A DNA stretch of 64,000 nt from Endozoicomonas euniceicola (GTDB lineage Bacteria; Pseudomonadota; Gammaproteobacteria; Pseudomonadales; Endozoicomonadaceae): the NCBI RefSeq assembly GCF_025562755.1, contig NZ_CP103300.1, positions 2,412,501 to 2,476,500 of the forward strand. Direction: 5' to 3'. The notes below the pieces were generated by a model. That model saw only the letters and a program-made list of their open reading frames with translations. It did not search any database and was not told the DNA's origin. Shown here in pieces: positions 27,404 through 37,479 of this stretch. Each line of letters begins with the position of its first letter. Position 1 is the first letter of the stretch. The translations under genes and the position numbers were made by a program.

Positions 27404-27832
27404 GTGAGCGCACACAATAAAGATTTGCTTAAAGGGTATCTTCGCAAACGACATAGCGTTACCAAGCTGGTTGTTCATTTGGTGTTCACGACAAAGTACA
27501 GGCGAAAGCTTTTTGATGGCTATATGATCAAGCAGTTACGGGAGTCGTTCGAGAGTGCATGCGAAAAACTGGAATGCCAGTTACTTGAAATGGATGGCGA
27601 AAAAGATCACGTACACCTGTTGGTGGCCTACCCACCAAAACTGGCTATCAGTGTCATGGTAAATAATCTCAAATCAACATCATCACGACGGTTGCGAATG
27701 CTGAATACCCACCTTACTGCTCAGAGCAAAGCAGGCTTAATGTGGTCAAGGTCTTACTTTGCTTGCAGTGCTGGCGGTGCAACTATCGAGACTCTGAAGG
27801 ACTACGTTAATAGCCAGAGTACACCAGATTGA
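27404..27832 (+). CDS. tnpA: IS200/IS605 TnpA Y1 transposase, copy A
   Basis: 142-residue HUH single-strand transposase starting at a GTG. HLVFTTKYRRKLF begins the fold, HVHLLV is the HUH motif, and the C-terminal Tyr in LKDYVNSQ is the likely nucleophile. It is nearly identical to copy B. The sequence after its stop (CGCCCGCATTGGGCG hairpin) is the subterminal hairpin used for end recognition. Confidence 0.92.
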   Translation: MSAHNKDLLKGYLRKRHSVTKLVVHLVFTTKYRRKLFDGYMIKQLRESFESACEKLECQLLEMDGEKDHVHLLVAYPPKLAISVMVNNLKSTSSRRLRMLNTHLTAQSKAGLMWSRSYFACSAGGATIETLKDYVNSQSTPD

Positions 27833-28301
27833 TGGCGGAAGGCTCTGCGCCTTCCCGTCTTATATCCCCGCCCGCATTGGGCGAGGGTTTACGACGATTT
27901 TGCTAAAAGGCAGGCAATCAGTTCGCCCAATGTTTATAGCCGCTCATCCCTCTTGACCGTCTTTTTTGGCAGCCCATATTTTGGACCTAAAGCCGCTGAT
28001 TACGCCAGACGCCTGCGCGAGGAACACTGGGATACCCCTCCAGACGAACTCAGGCAAAACAGGGCTGGTCTGTTTTCGGGCGTGACCTGTACCTTCCTGC
28101 CGATTGTTCTTTATCAAACCGTCCTTGGCGTCGCCGGCTCCGAGGAGTTTATGGCGATTGATCCCAGAAAGTCATTGCCAAAAGATCTGGCAAAGTATCT
28201 TCTTAACAATCAACACTGGGAATTTTTAGGATTGTGCGAAAAAAGATGAGCGCCCCCGGAGCAGCGGCGGTGAATTAGCCCCGGGGTCGCATTAAACACA
28301 C

Positions 28302-29702
28302 TCAGAACTGCTTCAGAATACCCTGTACCGTGTCGTTTGCATCACCAAACAACATGCTGGAGTTTTCCCTGAAGAACAGCGGGTTCTGCACACCGGCGTA
28401 CCCCGTCGCCATAGAGCGTTTGAAGACAATGACCTGACCCGCTTCCCATACGCGCAAGACCGGCATTCCGGCAATTGGACTACCAGGGTCTTCCTCAGCA
28501 GCCGGGTTCACGGTGTCGTTGGCGCCAATGACCAGCACCACATCGGTATCAGTGAAATCGTCGTTGAGTTCATCCATCTCTTCCACAATGTCATAGGGCA
28601 CTTTCGCTTCTGCCAGCAGTACATTCATGTGGCCTGGCAGACGCCCCGCCACCGGGTGAATACCAAAACGAACGTTAACCTTCCGGTCACGCAGTTGAGT
28701 GACCAGTTCACGCAAAGGATGCTGCGCCTGGGCCACTGCCATGCCGTAACCGGGCGTGATGATGACGCTGGATGCATTTTTCAGCATTTCGGCCACGTCT
28801 TCCACATTGACTTCCGTATGCTCGCCCTGCTCACCACCTTCGGCCATGGCACCTTCTTCAGCACCGAAACCACCCAGAATCACGGAGACAAATGAGCGGT
28901 TCATGGCTGCACACATGAGGTAAGACAGAATCGCACCGGACGAACCGACCATGGCACCGGTAATAATCAGCAGGTTATTACCCAGCATAAAGCCGGTAGC
29001 TGCGGCAGCGATACCGGAATAGGCATTCAGCATGGATACCACCACAGGCATGTCGGCACCACCAATACCCATCACCAGCGTGATGCCAAAGGCAAAGGCA
29101 AAGCCAGTCATCAGCAACAGCGCCAGCAAACTGTTCTGTTGCACATACACCACTGCCATCAGTACCGCAAAGCCAATAATGGCAAGGTTGCTCCAGTGAC
29201 CGCCGGGCAAAGAGGCAGGACGGCTGGAAATTCGGCCATGCAGCTTCAGACAAGCCAGCACAGAACCACTGAAGGTAACAGCACCGACAATGACACCAAA
29301 GGCGACCTGAATGTCGTGTATCAGCGCTTCAGAAGAAGACAGCAGACTTTCAACCACAGAAACATTCATGCCTTCAATAGCGCTGGAGAAACCAATCAAT
29401 ACCGCAGCCAGGCCACCGAAACCATTCAGGATGGCTACCAGCTGAGGCATCTCGGTCATTTCCACTTTCTTCGCCAGGTACAGACCAATGCCTGCGCCAA
29501 CAATCATCAACACCGTCACCAGGGTAATACCCGTGACATGGGCATGAGCCAGGGTAGCCAGAACGGCTATCGCCATACCCACCATGCCATAGAGGTTGCC
29601 GCTTCTTGCACTTTCCTGACGGCTCAGGCCCGCCAGGCTCATAACGAACAGCAGGGCTGCTACCAGATAAGCGGATACAAGTAATCCTTCGGACATTTCC
29701 AC
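28302..29702 (-). CDS. pntB: NAD(P) transhydrogenase subunit beta
   Basis: 466 residues (E. coli 462). Eight or nine membrane helices occupy residues ~1-260, followed by the NADP(H)-binding domain III with GYGMAVAQAQHPL, GIHPVAGRLPGHMNVLLAEA and GANDTVNPAA. With PntA it couples proton inflow to NADPH formation in the inner membrane. It starts 7 nt after pntA on the same strand. Confidence 0.96.
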   Translation of the reverse strand: MEMSEGLLVSAYLVAALLFVMSLAGLSRQESARSGNLYGMVGMAIAVLATLAHAHVTGITLVTVLMIVGAGIGLYLAKKVEMTEMPQLVAILNGFGGLAAVLIGFSSAIEGMNVSVVESLLSSSEALIHDIQVAFGVIVGAVTFSGSVLACLKLHGRISSRPASLPGGHWSNLAIIGFAVLMAVVYVQQNSLLALLLMTGFAFAFGITLVMGIGGADMPVVVSMLNAYSGIAAAATGFMLGNNLLIITGAMVGSSGAILSYLMCAAMNRSFVSVILGGFGAEEGAMAEGGEQGEHTEVNVEDVAEMLKNASSVIITPGYGMAVAQAQHPLRELVTQLRDRKVNVRFGIHPVAGRLPGHMNVLLAEAKVPYDIVEEMDELNDDFTDTDVVLVIGANDTVNPAAEEDPGSPIAGMPVLRVWEAGQVIVFKRSMATGYAGVQNPLFFRENSSMLFGDANDTVQGILKQF

Positions 29703-29709
29703 TGACTCC

Positions 29710-31254
29710 TTACTGATCCCTGATGAACATTTTCAGCATACGCTGGCTAACGGCAAAACCGCCGACGATATTGATCACGGCCACCACCAGCGCAATACCC
29801 GACAGTGCCAGTACAATTGGGCTATCACTGCTCATCTGCACCAATGCGCCTACAACAATGATGCCACTGATGGCATTGGTCACACTCATCAAGGGGGTGT
29901 GCAGGGCAGAAGTCACGTTCCAGATCACGTAGTAGCCGACAATCGACGACAGTACAAACACCGTAAAGTGTTCAAGGAAACTGGCTGGTGCAGAGTTAGC
30001 GACGCAGGCAAACAGTGCAGCACCGGCTGCCAGCAATGCAGGTTTAAGCCAGGGGCGACTGGCTTTTTCTGCTTTAGCGGCCTGAGCCTCAACCGGTGCC
30101 GTTTTGGCTACCGGAGCAGCACTGACTTTTACCGGAGGCGGTGGCCAGGTGATATTGCCTTCTTTAATGACCGTCAAACCCCGAACCACTTCATCATCGA
30201 AATCGATGACCAGGCGGCCATCTTTTTCCGGAGTCATCAGCTTCAGCATGTTGACGAGATTGGTGCCATAAAGCTGGGAAGACTGGGTTGGCAAACGGCT
30301 TGGCATATCGGTAAAGCCGATCACCGTAACCCCCTCTTTTACCACGGCTTTGTCTTTTTCAGTGCACTCACAGTTACCACCGTTTTGTGCCGCCAGATCG
30401 ACCACCACACTGCCGGGCTTCATGGCTTTAACCATGTCTTCGGTGATGAGCGTGGGGGCCGCACGGCCAGGAATCAGGGCCGTGGTGATGATGATATCGA
30501 CGTCTTTGGCCTGCTCCATAAACAGTGCCATTTCCGCATCAATAAATGCCTGACTCATTTCCTTTGCATAACCGTCAGAAGAATCCTGCTCTTCTTCATA
30601 GTCAAGTTCAAGGAATTCGGCCCCCATGCTTTCAACCTGCTCCTTAACCTCGGGGCGCGTATCGAAAGCACGAACAACGGCACCCATGCTACCAGCAGCC
30701 CCCAGAGCTGCCAGACCAGAAACACCGGCACCGATAACCAGAACTTTCGCAGGGGGAATTTTACCGGCTGCGGTGATCTGACCATTAAAGAAACGACCAA
30801 AATGATGGGAGGCCTCAACCACCGCCCGATAGCCAGCAATATTAGCCATGGAGCTGAGGGCATCAAGAGACTGGGAACGTGACAGGCGGGGTACGCTGTC
30901 CAGAGCCAGCACATTGATGTTGCGCTGGCTGAGCTGTTGCATCAATTCTTCATTCTGGCCGGGCCAGATAAAGCTGGCGAGAGTAGCGCCATCTTTCAGC
31001 AGAGCGATTTCGTCGACCGTCGGTGCATTCACCTTCATAACGATATCGGCAGCCCAGACCAGGCTACGTTCCGCAACTTCAGCGCCAGCTTCTGTATAAG
31101 CCGTATCGTCAAAACTGGCTTTACTGCCAGCCCCGCTTTCAATAACGATGTCGTAACCGAGCTTGATTAACTTCTTGACGGTGTCGGGCGTTGCCGCTAC
31201 CCGGTTTTCATTATCCTGAACCTCTTCAGGAATCCCTATTCGCATATCAGTCAC
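29710..31254 (-). CDS. pntA: NAD(P) transhydrogenase subunit alpha
   Basis: 514 residues (E. coli 510). The NAD(H)-binding domain I covers ~1-380: RIGIPEE, NENRVAATP, VIGAGVSGLAALGAAGSMGA and the mobile loop DMPSRLPTQSS. Four membrane helices lie at ~400-510 after a Pro/Ala-rich linker. Forms an operon with pntB. It is intact although surrounded by insertion sequences. Confidence 0.96.
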   Translation of the reverse strand: MTDMRIGIPEEVQDNENRVAATPDTVKKLIKLGYDIVIESGAGSKASFDDTAYTEAGAEVAERSLVWAADIVMKVNAPTVDEIALLKDGATLASFIWPGQNEELMQQLSQRNINVLALDSVPRLSRSQSLDALSSMANIAGYRAVVEASHHFGRFFNGQITAAGKIPPAKVLVIGAGVSGLAALGAAGSMGAVVRAFDTRPEVKEQVESMGAEFLELDYEEEQDSSDGYAKEMSQAFIDAEMALFMEQAKDVDIIITTALIPGRAAPTLITEDMVKAMKPGSVVVDLAAQNGGNCECTEKDKAVVKEGVTVIGFTDMPSRLPTQSSQLYGTNLVNMLKLMTPEKDGRLVIDFDDEVVRGLTVIKEGNITWPPPPVKVSAAPVAKTAPVEAQAAKAEKASRPWLKPALLAAGAALFACVANSAPASFLEHFTVFVLSSIVGYYVIWNVTSALHTPLMSVTNAISGIIVVGALVQMSSDSPIVLALSGIALVVAVINIVGGFAVSQRMLKMFIRDQ

Positions 31255-31643
31255 CTGTTTATTATCAAAGACTTGATCAGGACGTGTGATCGAATGACTA
31301 ATGTCGTTTATACCGCAACTGGAAAGCAGGATTCAGCCAACATGACTGCTCAACCAACATGCCAGCTCTCAGTACGCTTCTGGTGTATATACCATGACTC
31401 TTTTTTTATTTGCCGTGTTTCTTCCGTGAATGACGGCTGAGATATTAGACCAACGTCTAATATCTTCACTGGAGCGCTCATAGTATGCGATTTTCAGGGA
31501 AAGTGGTAATCGAGTAGTGCTTCCGTGCGTTATCAATCAGGTGACGAATATCACCAAACAGCTGTTTTCTACAGCAGTGAGCGATGGCAGGGTTTTGGAT
31601 TTGTTCTTGTTAGTCATATCAGCGGTATTCTTTCTGGTAGCAT
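31255..31643. promoter_or_regulatory. pntA upstream region with a perfect palindrome
   Basis: 389 bp without a gene. GATATTAGAC-CAAC-GTCTAATATC at 31441-31464 is a perfect 10-bp inverted repeat about 190 nt before the pntA start. It could be a regulator site or a terminator; no promoter boxes were assigned. Confidence 0.5.
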
Positions 31644-32093
31644 CTACCTGCCGCAGCATTTTTTATACTTCTTGCCGCTACCACAGGGGCAGGGGGCGTT
31701 TCGGCCTGTTTTGGTACCTTCACGGATAAAAGGCGTATCTGAGCTTTCGTGGAAAATCTGGTTATATATATTACCAATAGCCTGATTTTGCGCAGCTCTC
31801 TGGCGTGATTTTTCTTCAATCATAGCGGTTATTTCATCCAGTTCGTCCGGATCAAATTCAAAAACCTGATTCATCCCCCATGCTTCGAGTTCTTTATCGG
31901 CTTCACGAATATAGCCAAACTCCTTAACAAGTCTTTCACGATTGGCACTGAACCACTGTTCAGGTGTTCCCTCACAATATTCCTTTGCCCTCTCGAAAGA
32001 TCGGAGATTAATCATCTCACCTATAAAGCCCGCCTCACTGGCACGGAGGATATCATCCAGCATTTCCTGCGGATGAATCTCTAAGCAGAGATC

Positions 32094-33892
32094 GTAACTT
32101 TTCTACAAACCACTAAACATAAGCTCAAAGTCGTCTACTTTTAGAGTATGCAAAATGCTCATGTTTCAGGATCAGGCACAACACCTGCATTACTGCCTGC
32201 CCCCTTTGCTACCTCGCAGGTCATCCTCACCAAGCAGGAACACATCCAGCTAAAACAGCAGGCCAACCTCTGGCATGCCATGTGGAAGGCGGCCTGTGGC
32301 CGAGAGAAAAAAGTATTGGCTAAAAATGCCTCTCTTATCGCTCAGCATAAAGCCGAAATGGCTGGGTTGAACACCCAGGTCGCTGATCTGAAATCAGAAC
32401 TGGCACACATGAAGCACTTGCTTTTCGGTCGTAAATCAGAGAAGACCAGTTCTTCTTCAAAGAAAAGTGGCAATACTACCCGGCCACCTTCAAATCGAAA
32501 ACGAGGTCACCAGCCCGGAGTCCCCGGCTCTGGTCGCCATCTTCACAACAACCTGCCAGTGGTTCATGAGTCTGTAGACTTACCAGTGGACAAACAGTGT
32601 TGTACAGTCTGTCACCGGCCATTCAAGTCTTTTTTCAATGACGACAGCTGCGACGTAATTGAAGTTGAAGTTAAGGCTCACGTTCGTCGTTATCACCGAA
32701 GGCATTACCAAAAAACTTGCCAGTGCCCTGAAACGCCCAATATTACTACTCCACCACCTCCACCAAGACTCATCAACAAAGGAAAGCTTGGTATTTCTGT
32801 CTGGGTGGAGCTGTTGCTGAATAAGTACGCATACGGCATCCCCATAAACAGGCAACTTGAGTCTTATAAGACTCAGGGACTGGAACTGTCGCAGGCGACC
32901 ATCTCCTTTGGCCTGGAAGCTATAACGCCCTTTTTTGAGCCGGTTGCCGAAGCTACTCGGGAATTCGTCGCCAGTAGCGATCAGTGGCATGCTGATGAAA
33001 CCCGGTGGATCAGCTGGGCACATGAGACCACAGGTTCTCACAAACATTGGCTTTGGGTATTTCTCTGTGATCAGGCGGTTTATTTCAGCATTGCTGACAC
33101 CCGTGCGGCTGTCGTACCAGAGTCGATCATTGGTGACGGGGCTGGAACGCTGGTGTGTGACCGATACTCAGCGTACAAAAAGCTTGCGAATGATGCGGTG
33201 TCTATTAATTTAGCTTTCTGCTGGGCTCACGTCAGGCGGGATTTTATTGACGCTCAACGAGGTGATCCGGAGTTGGAGAAATGGAGCGCCACCTGGGTGA
33301 ACAGGATTGGTCGTTTATATCATCTTAATAGTCAGCGACTTGAAGTGCTTGATGAACCAGAGCAGCTAGCAACACAGCAGTTACGGCTTGAACATCAGGT
33401 AGAGCAGATGGCAATCCAGAGGGTTCAGGAACTTAATCGTCCTAAACTGCGAGTCAGAGCGAAAAAAGTGCTCGAAAGTCTACAGAATCACTGGGAAGGA
33501 TTGACCCGCTTTGTCACTGATCCCGGTATCCCCATGGATAACAACGCTGCAGAGCAAGCACTGCGCACAGGTGTCGTTGGCAGGAAGAATTACTACGGCT
33601 CTGGCAGCGTATGGAGTGCTGATATAGCCGCTTTTCTATTCAGCGTTTTTATGACGCTAAAGCTTTGGGATATTAATCCAAAAATCTGGCTGGGTGCCTA
33701 TCTTGAGGCTTGTGCCATAAATGGCAGGAAGCCACCTAATGATCTCACTCCTTATCTGCCCTGGTTAATGAGTGAGGAGCGGCTTTGTGAAATGCGCAAT
33801 CATGATCCGCCAAAGGTATAACAATTGGAGGCAACAATAGGGAAAAGCGGTGTCTTAATTGCTAATTTTGAAGCGGTTTGTAGAAAAGTTAC
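32094..33892. mobile_element. IS66-family element (tnpC only)
   Basis: 1799 bp with 18-bp inverted repeats GTAACTTTTCTACAAACC and its complement, and a perfect 8-bp target duplication CAGAGATC (32086-32093, 33893-33900), the IS66 size. It lacks tnpA and tnpB, so it belongs to the tnpC-only subgroup. Confidence 0.93.
32148..33821 (+). CDS. tnpC: IS66-family transposase TnpC
   Basis: 557 residues: N-terminal leucine-zipper helix (~70-105), LLFGRKSEK, a zinc segment with CCTVCHRPF, and the DDE core with DQWHADETRW, LVCDRYSAYK and MDNNAAEQALR. Full length. Confidence 0.93.
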   Translation: MQNAHVSGSGTTPALLPAPFATSQVILTKQEHIQLKQQANLWHAMWKAACGREKKVLAKNASLIAQHKAEMAGLNTQVADLKSELAHMKHLLFGRKSEKTSSSSKKSGNTTRPPSNRKRGHQPGVPGSGRHLHNNLPVVHESVDLPVDKQCCTVCHRPFKSFFNDDSCDVIEVEVKAHVRRYHRRHYQKTCQCPETPNITTPPPPPRLINKGKLGISVWVELLLNKYAYGIPINRQLESYKTQGLELSQATISFGLEAITPFFEPVAEATREFVASSDQWHADETRWISWAHETTGSHKHWLWVFLCDQAVYFSIADTRAAVVPESIIGDGAGTLVCDRYSAYKKLANDAVSINLAFCWAHVRRDFIDAQRGDPELEKWSATWVNRIGRLYHLNSQRLEVLDEPEQLATQQLRLEHQVEQMAIQRVQELNRPKLRVRAKKVLESLQNHWEGLTRFVTDPGIPMDNNAAEQALRTGVVGRKNYYGSGSVWSADIAAFLFSVFMTLKLWDINPKIWLGAYLEACAINGRKPPNDLTPYLPWLMSEERLCEMRNHDPPKV

Positions 33893-34480
33893 CAGAGATC
33901 ATACAAAACCATCCAGAGAGGGCAGAAGTCGCGTGAGTCATGCTGTAATGCAAACGTCTCAAACACGTTCGAGAGAAAACCGGTCAGGTCTCTCCGCTCT
34001 ATATCACCTTCGAAATAACAGCTCTTCAACGCTTCCAGTGCCCGGCAGCGAAGCTCTATATCCTGACCATGATCAACGATAATGGCTTTCAGTTTGTCGA
34101 TATCATTGGCCAACACTGAGGCAATAACTCTTGCCATTGCGTCTTCCGGCATGCAACAAATGAGTTCTTCATAAGCCGTCTCTTCGCCCCAGTTATCAGG
34201 ATCAAAGCGGTCAGAAATATCCTGTATAACCGGGAATAGTGCTGCCTCACGACATTGCGCCAGCAAAGCAAGAGCCACCATATGGAGGCAATTACCGTCT
34301 TCTTCACTGTAACCTTCCGGGTTTTCTGCAAAATCCCTGATGGCTTCCAACAGCAGGGGCACTGCTTCTTCCTGATGAGCTATGATTTTTCTGAGTTCTT
34401 CGCCGGGAAAGTAGTTTGGTTCAAGTTTGGTAAAAGGCTTGATAAGAGGGTAGTCTAAAAACACTGTCATACTCCGGATT

Positions 34481-34576
34481 TTAAGTTAAAGCTTGTTCAA
34501 CCATAGCATCGGCCAGATGCAAGCGGGTTTGTTGGGCTTGTTGGAGGTGGGTTTTGAGTTGGTTGCAGATAGCCAT
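34481..34576 (-). pseudogene. hsdS: hsdS 3'-terminal fragment
   Basis: The last ~31 codons read ICNQLKTHLQQAQQTRLHLA and end DAMVEQALT, like the C-terminal helix of Type I specificity subunits. The frame breaks at 34577, where palindromic repeat E begins. A second, larger 5' fragment lies at 38268-40375 on the same strand. Confidence 0.6.
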
Positions 34577-34577
34577 A

Positions 34578-34680
34578 AGGGAAGCAGCAGAACATAATAT
34601 ACCGCTGTTGGCTGTTGGCTGTATGAGCAGCTAATAGCCAAAAGCCAACAGCCCGGTAAGTTATTGAATGCTGCGCCCCT
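34578..34680. repeat. Palindromic GCTGTTGG repeat, copy E
   Basis: Same outer flanks as copy A but a shorter core (GCTGTTGGCTGTTGGCTGTA, GAGCAGCTAATAGCC). It abuts the broken end of the hsdS tail. Confidence 0.85.
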
Positions 34681-35007
34681 AAGCTGACCAGCTTTGCTCA
34701 TAATTCTTGGTATCTCAGCTTCTGGGGCAATCGCTATAACCATATTTTTCATGATTGTGCCGTTAACGTTAGCCTGTCCACATTGCTGTTATAGATGTGA
34801 AACAATCTGTGTTTCACGGAAAATAGGTGTGACCATATTAGTGTTCATAAACTCAGGAAGCTTTGTTTCTTTCAGAGTTCTGATTCGAATCATGAACTAC
34901 TGGAACAAAACATTGTCAAACTGGAGCTTCACTCAGGCAATGATGACGTTTTTTATTTAAGCAGTCGTTCGCTGGGGGGGGGAGAGCTTTTGTGACAACA
35001 GATCATC
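34681..35007. other. 327-bp stretch without a gene
   Basis: No supported coding or RNA feature. A run of nine G residues lies at about 34975-34983 before the DUF3800 gene. Confidence 0.5.
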
Positions 35008-35589
35008 ATGGTAAACAGCAGGAGTACTTTTTTGAGCGAACTCTATAACGTCTATTGCGACGAATCTTGTCACCTCGAAAACGACAGGCAGCCTTTTATG
35101 GTGCTGGGTGCTATCTGGTGCCCAGTCAGCAAGCGCAGGGAAGCAGCTCGCAGACTGAGGGAAATTCGACAGAAACATGGTCTCTCGCCTCAGATGGAAA
35201 TTAAATGGACCAGTGTTTCACCAGCAAAACTACCTTTTTATCTCGATATTCTGGACTATTTCTTTGATGACGATGACTTGCACTTTCGAGGAGTTATTGC
35301 TGATAAAAGCGCATTAAATCATGCCCGGTTTGGGCAGGATCACGATACATGGTATTACAAAATGTATTTCACCATGCTCAAGGCTATCTTTGATACTCAG
35401 GCTCATTACCGAATTTGTCTGGATATCAAGGATACCCAGGGTGGCAATAAGGTTCGTAAATTGCATGATGCTCTTTGCAATAACCTCTATGACTTCTCCC
35501 AGCATGTAGTCCAGAGAGTTCAGCTGGTTGAGTCAAAGCACGTTGATCATATGCAACTGGCAGATTTATTGATTGGAGCTGTGATGTAT

Positions 35590-37322
35590 CCGTCATTCAG
35601 CACCTATATCAGGAATAAATCTCTTGGTACGATCGGCCAAGAATTGAAATGATGGTTAATTGCCTCTCCTGCAAGCCAACGACATGTTTTTCATGACCAT
35701 CGACTAATAAAACATTAATTCCCTGAAAGCAAAAAAATACCCAGCGTGCAGTCGGATTCTGATAGGGCTTTCGCTTCATATCCGGAAAGAACCTACTCTG
35801 ACGCTTTAATTCATGCCTGATTCGATGCTGTATCGCTGCGTAGACTAACAGACAAAGCGTCATCACCATAAGCAACGCTTCTATACGTTCCGGCTTCTTT
35901 AAAAACAGCGAGGAGACCAGAAATTCAGGGCTTTTCAGAAACCGAAATCCACGCTCCACCGACTGCTGTGATTTATAAGTGCTCAACACTTCTGCTGAAC
36001 TTAGCTGGCTCTTGTCCAGATTGTTTGTTGCCAACACAAAGCACCCCAGAGAGGCCTCTGCTACTTCACGACAGTCAACAGATACCCAAGGATGACCGCT
36101 GACATAATACTCCACGCTATCTGGTTTGCTGTCTTTCTCCGGACGTCCCGCTTTGGTATAGCATGGTTTTGTCGTAATTACAGGTTCTGCCTGACAATAA
36201 TTGCTTTTTGATTGCCACTCATTGAACGCACGCAATGCGTCCGTTTCACACTTGAACGGTTTCTTCGCCAGCTTGCTGGTCAGTGCTTCCGCTTCTTTTT
36301 CTGACTTTTTCAACAGTTTTTTGAGCAGTGTTTTCTGTTCGCTTTTCCGAGCCTGTTCACTGCGAATCAGAACCCACCGTTGAGATACATCCGCATAGTC
36401 GGACAGTACTTCGCAGCTCTCATAACCTTCGGCACCTTCAACCGGTGTCATCGCACAAGAAGCGACACTGTCCACAAGCTCTCTTGCGGCTTTTATTTTA
36501 GCCGGAACCCGGGTGATAAACTGTTGCTCTTGCTGATGTAATATACGTACATTGTCTGTTGTGTAAAGTGCAGCATCGCCGATCAGGTAACGATTATTCA
36601 GCGCCTCTTTGTAGCATTTCAAATGCTTGCTGATGACTTTTTTAAAATTAGTGTTGTCGTTTATATTGCCACTGGATGCGGCCATGAATACGGGAATACC
36701 CGCCTGATTTTCAGTCATTAGGAGCAGTATCGCCTGATTTAATTCAGGTCGGTGATCTCTGCTGTATCCACGACAGATTTTAATGCAGTTCAGGTCTTCT
36801 TCATCGACTTCAGACTCACTGTTATAACGACCGTCCACATGAAAGCTGGTTGAATCAAGATTCAGAGCATTACACGGCAGTTTCAATACATTAACGGCCT
36901 TGACAGCCAGTGATAAATAGACCTCACTTACACCCAGTTCAAAAATTTGATCCAAGGCTCTGCCGAGTACACTTTCGTTGATATGTTCCGGCTCTATACC
37001 CGGTCGAATAAGTTTATCCAGTGGCTTGTCGGCGTGAAACTCAGGGAACATGTGGAGTGTGCGAGCAGTGAAGCCCAGTCCGTTAAGCAGCATTGAGACA
37101 ACGGTTTCTCCGAAGGAAATCTTTCTGGTTTCAGATTGGTTGGGAACCAGAGAATCCAGAAGGTTAGCGATCCCGAGCTCTTTGCACATACCGGCCACCA
37201 ACCCAGTATGGTCGATGCGTTGAATGTGAAATTGATGAGGTTGCATGGCATATGCTCAGTCTGAAAATTTTTTACATTTTAGATGGTTTTAGGAAATTCT
37301 CAGATTAAGTGCTGAATGACGG
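35590..37322. mobile_element. IS1634-family element 1
   Basis: 1733 bp with 14-bp inverted repeats CCGTCATTCAGCAC/GTGCTGAATGACGG and a 6-bp target duplication ATGTAT (35584-35589 and 37323-37328). Confidence 0.88.
35609..37246 (-). CDS. IS1634-family transposase 1
   Basis: 545 residues. N-terminal DUF4277-like HTGLVAGMCKELGI; DDE region with LNLDSTSFHVDGRY and LIGDAALYT; C-terminal YKSQQSVERGFRFLKSPEF is the Y.R/E motif of IS4-like enzymes. Paralogous to the transposase at 44209-45843 but clearly diverged. Confidence 0.87.
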   Translation of the reverse strand: MQPHQFHIQRIDHTGLVAGMCKELGIANLLDSLVPNQSETRKISFGETVVSMLLNGLGFTARTLHMFPEFHADKPLDKLIRPGIEPEHINESVLGRALDQIFELGVSEVYLSLAVKAVNVLKLPCNALNLDSTSFHVDGRYNSESEVDEEDLNCIKICRGYSRDHRPELNQAILLLMTENQAGIPVFMAASSGNINDNTNFKKVISKHLKCYKEALNNRYLIGDAALYTTDNVRILHQQEQQFITRVPAKIKAARELVDSVASCAMTPVEGAEGYESCEVLSDYADVSQRWVLIRSEQARKSEQKTLLKKLLKKSEKEAEALTSKLAKKPFKCETDALRAFNEWQSKSNYCQAEPVITTKPCYTKAGRPEKDSKPDSVEYYVSGHPWVSVDCREVAEASLGCFVLATNNLDKSQLSSAEVLSTYKSQQSVERGFRFLKSPEFLVSSLFLKKPERIEALLMVMTLCLLVYAAIQHRIRHELKRQSRFFPDMKRKPYQNPTARWVFFCFQGINVLLVDGHEKHVVGLQERQLTIISILGRSYQEIYS

Positions 37323-37479
37323 ATGTATGCAAACAGAGGAGAGTTCAATAGCACAGCGAAAAGGCAGGTGGAGATGGTCGAACGAATGCGGCAACGCTCC
37401 AGATACAGCCTGACCCGGTCAACACTGCTGAAAGAGAATAAATGCAATTTGCTGAAGTGGACACCTGTGGGGGGAGCTA

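Larger units (their letters stand above)
24422..27905. mobile_element. IS605-family element, copy A (interrupted by IS1380)
   Basis: 1780 bp once the nested IS1380 and its 5-bp target duplication are removed, the same length as copy B (41738-43517). Divergent tnpB (minus) and tnpA (plus). It ends with GTCAC/hairpin on the tnpB side and TAGCAAAATCG on the tnpA side. It makes no target duplication, as expected for single-strand HUH transposition. Confidence 0.88.
24118..28249 (+). pseudogene. Papain-like/NlpC-P60-type gene interrupted by IS605-A
   Basis: The 5' part (24118-24421) encodes DLRQGDILLMHRAG...HSHAAVI, typical of permuted papain-fold YiiX/NlpC-like proteins with a catalytic His region. 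The 3' part (27906-28249) encodes SSPNVYSRSSLLTVFFGSP and a Cys segment (SGVTCTFLP). Removing 24422-27905 joins them in frame as ...EVIESQQRQAISSPNVY, giving about 215 residues with no extra bases. The interruption is therefore clean and probably recent. The original enzyme may act on amide or ester bonds; the substrate is unknown. Confidence 0.75.
31644..34470 (-). pseudogene. DUF1186/SEC-C protein gene interrupted by IS66
   Basis: N-terminal half at 33893-34470 (193 codons, alpha-helical, HEAT-like), C-terminal half at 31644-32085 ending in the SEC-C zinc motif RNAPCPCGSGKKYKKCC. Removing the IS66 element and one target copy gives a continuous 339-codon frame (...LWMVLYDLCLEIHPQE), so the gene was intact before insertion. 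SEC-C motifs bind zinc and contact partner proteins, as in SecA; the DUF1186 part has no known role. Confidence 0.85.
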
